From: Piscirickettsiaceae bacterium
GTDB taxonomy: Bacteria; Pseudomonadota; Gammaproteobacteria; Nitrosococcales; Methylophagaceae
DNA: 6,845 nucleotides
NCBI GenBank assembly: GCA_018646825.1
Contig: JABGUA010000134.1
Location: 1-6,845, forward strand
Direction: 5' to 3'
Numbering within the stretch: the first letter of the stretch is position 1; each line of letters opens with the position of its first letter. The notes beneath the pieces are model-generated. The model saw nothing but the letters and a program-made list of their open reading frames with translations, had not been told where the DNA came from and made no database searches. Shown piece by piece: positions 6,090-6,845 of the stretch. Both the position numbers and the translations under genes were made by a program.

Positions 6090-6802
6090 GGCGCAAGACA
6101 CAGTTCAGGTTTAACTTTCCAAGCCATGCTGGCAGATGGAAGAGCACTAAGATGAGTAACCTCAGAGATAAAGTCATTGCGATCGATTTCACTGGCTCCC
6201 ATTGAGGCAAGGTGATTCGAATAAAGTTGGCAGTCGATTAAAGGCATCCCCCAATCTGCCATATGTTGAGACAATGTGACTAAGGCAATTTTTGAGCTGT
6301 CACGTGCAAAACTAAACATAGATTCACCAAAAAAAGCACGGCCAATAGCAATGCCATATAACCCCCCAATCAATTTATCGCCATCCCAGCATTCAACGCT
6401 ATGTGCATGGCCCCGCTGATGAAGTTCACTATAAGCTATGACCATTTCAGGATGAATCCAAGTACCACCCTCAAGACCCGCACTATCTTGCCTTGGCAAC
6501 GCACAGGACTGCATAACTTCTGAAAAAGCCTGATCAAAGGTTATCTGATAGGGCTTTTGTCTTAATGTTTTTTTTAAACTTTTAGATATTTTAACTTGAT
6601 CGGTATAGAGCACCATACGTGGGTCGGGGCTCCACCATAAGATGGGGTTATCACGATCAAACCAAGGGAAGATACCTTGGCTGTATGCGCTAAGTAAACG
6701 GTCGCAAGATAAATCCCCACCAGCTGCAAGCAAGCCATCAGGTAATGCCTCAGAAAGCGGCGGGAAGGTGTCATGATCTTGCTGTAGCCAAGTGAGGCTC
6801 AT
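6086..6802 (-). CDS. aat: Leucyl/phenylalanyl-tRNA--protein transferase
   Basis: A 238-residue L/F-transferase, close to the E. coli length. Family motifs in order: GLLAAGGDL at 23-31; YSQGIFPWF at 40-48; WWSPDPRMVL at 56-65; GGTWIHPEMVIAY at 112-124; GHAHSVE at 131-137; GGLYGIAIGRAFFGESMFS at 146-164; LIDCQL at 188-193; and HLASMGA at 197-203. Known reaction: transfers Leu or Phe from aminoacyl-tRNA to proteins with N-terminal Arg or Lys, marking them for ClpS-ClpAP in the cytoplasm. It is the first gene of the aat-bpt-infA group and overlaps bpt by 4 bases (ATGA). ATG 6802 is chosen from the usual N-terminus of the family; no strong Shine-Dalgarno is seen before it. The 43 bases remaining to the window edge hold no convincing promoter, so the gene's transcription start probably lies outside. 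Confidence 0.97.
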   Translation of the reverse strand: MSLTWLQQDHDTFPPLSEALPDGLLAAGGDLSCDRLLSAYSQGIFPWFDRDNPILWWSPDPRMVLYTDQVKISKSLKKTLRQKPYQITFDQAFSEVMQSCALPRQDSAGLEGGTWIHPEMVIAYSELHQRGHAHSVECWDGDKLIGGLYGIAIGRAFFGESMFSFARDSSKIALVTLSQHMADWGMPLIDCQLYSNHLASMGASEIDRNDFISEVTHLSALPSASMAWKVKPELCLAP

Positions 6803-6845
6803 GGCGGTTAGCTTGAGAGTTGAGAATTAAGCTCTCTTGACCAAT

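Noticed and set aside
6803..6845. Repeated TTGAGA motifs and a GAGAG/CTCTC pair upstream of aat
   Set aside because: Too short and at the window edge; no promoter or operator could be supported.

Overview
The window comes from a moderately AT-rich gammaproteobacterium. The best fit is the Vibrionales/Alteromonadales side, because it combines MSHA (mannose-sensitive haemagglutinin type IV pilus) biogenesis genes, the gammaproteobacterial aat-bpt-infA cluster, a RoxA-type ribosomal oxygenase and a YbeL-like zinc-ribbon protein. I cannot assign a genus from sequence alone. No tRNA, rRNA, CRISPR array, insertion sequence or phage gene was seen.

Left part, + strand (1-1817): the 3' end of a QmcA-like SPFH/stomatin gene, then a short NfeD/YbbK-type membrane protein gene, then roxA (ycfD), which encodes the 2-oxoglutarate oxygenase that hydroxylates an arginine of ribosomal protein uL16. 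The three are tightly spaced and probably form one transcript. The right-hand side of the window lies entirely on the - strand. Its last gene, a DUF1451/YbeL-like zinc-ribbon gene (1814-2329), converges on roxA so closely that one TTAA supplies both stop codons.

Middle, - strand (2472-5043, or to 5088 with an alternative start): a four-gene block mshI1-mshI2-mshJ-mshK. It encodes the PilM/PilN/PilO/PilP-like alignment subcomplex of the MSHA pilus machine. Two things are odd. First, mshI2 carries a one-base frameshift in a short C tract (G tract on the + strand, 3776-3780); its C-terminal half is intact in the -1 frame right up to the mshJ start codon. Second, the block stands alone: csrD/mshH is not upstream, and the secretin mshL and the rest of the pilus operon are not downstream. 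This looks like a relocated or split MSHA operon fragment, possibly starting to decay.

Right part, - strand (5095-6802): aat, bpt (ate) and infA. Aat and Bpt make the Leu/Phe N-degrons that feed ClpS-ClpAP, and infA encodes translation initiation factor IF-1. aat and bpt overlap by an ATGA. The msh block follows infA by at most about 50 bases, and a hairpin-forming inverted repeat fills that gap and covers the best ribosome binding site of mshI1.
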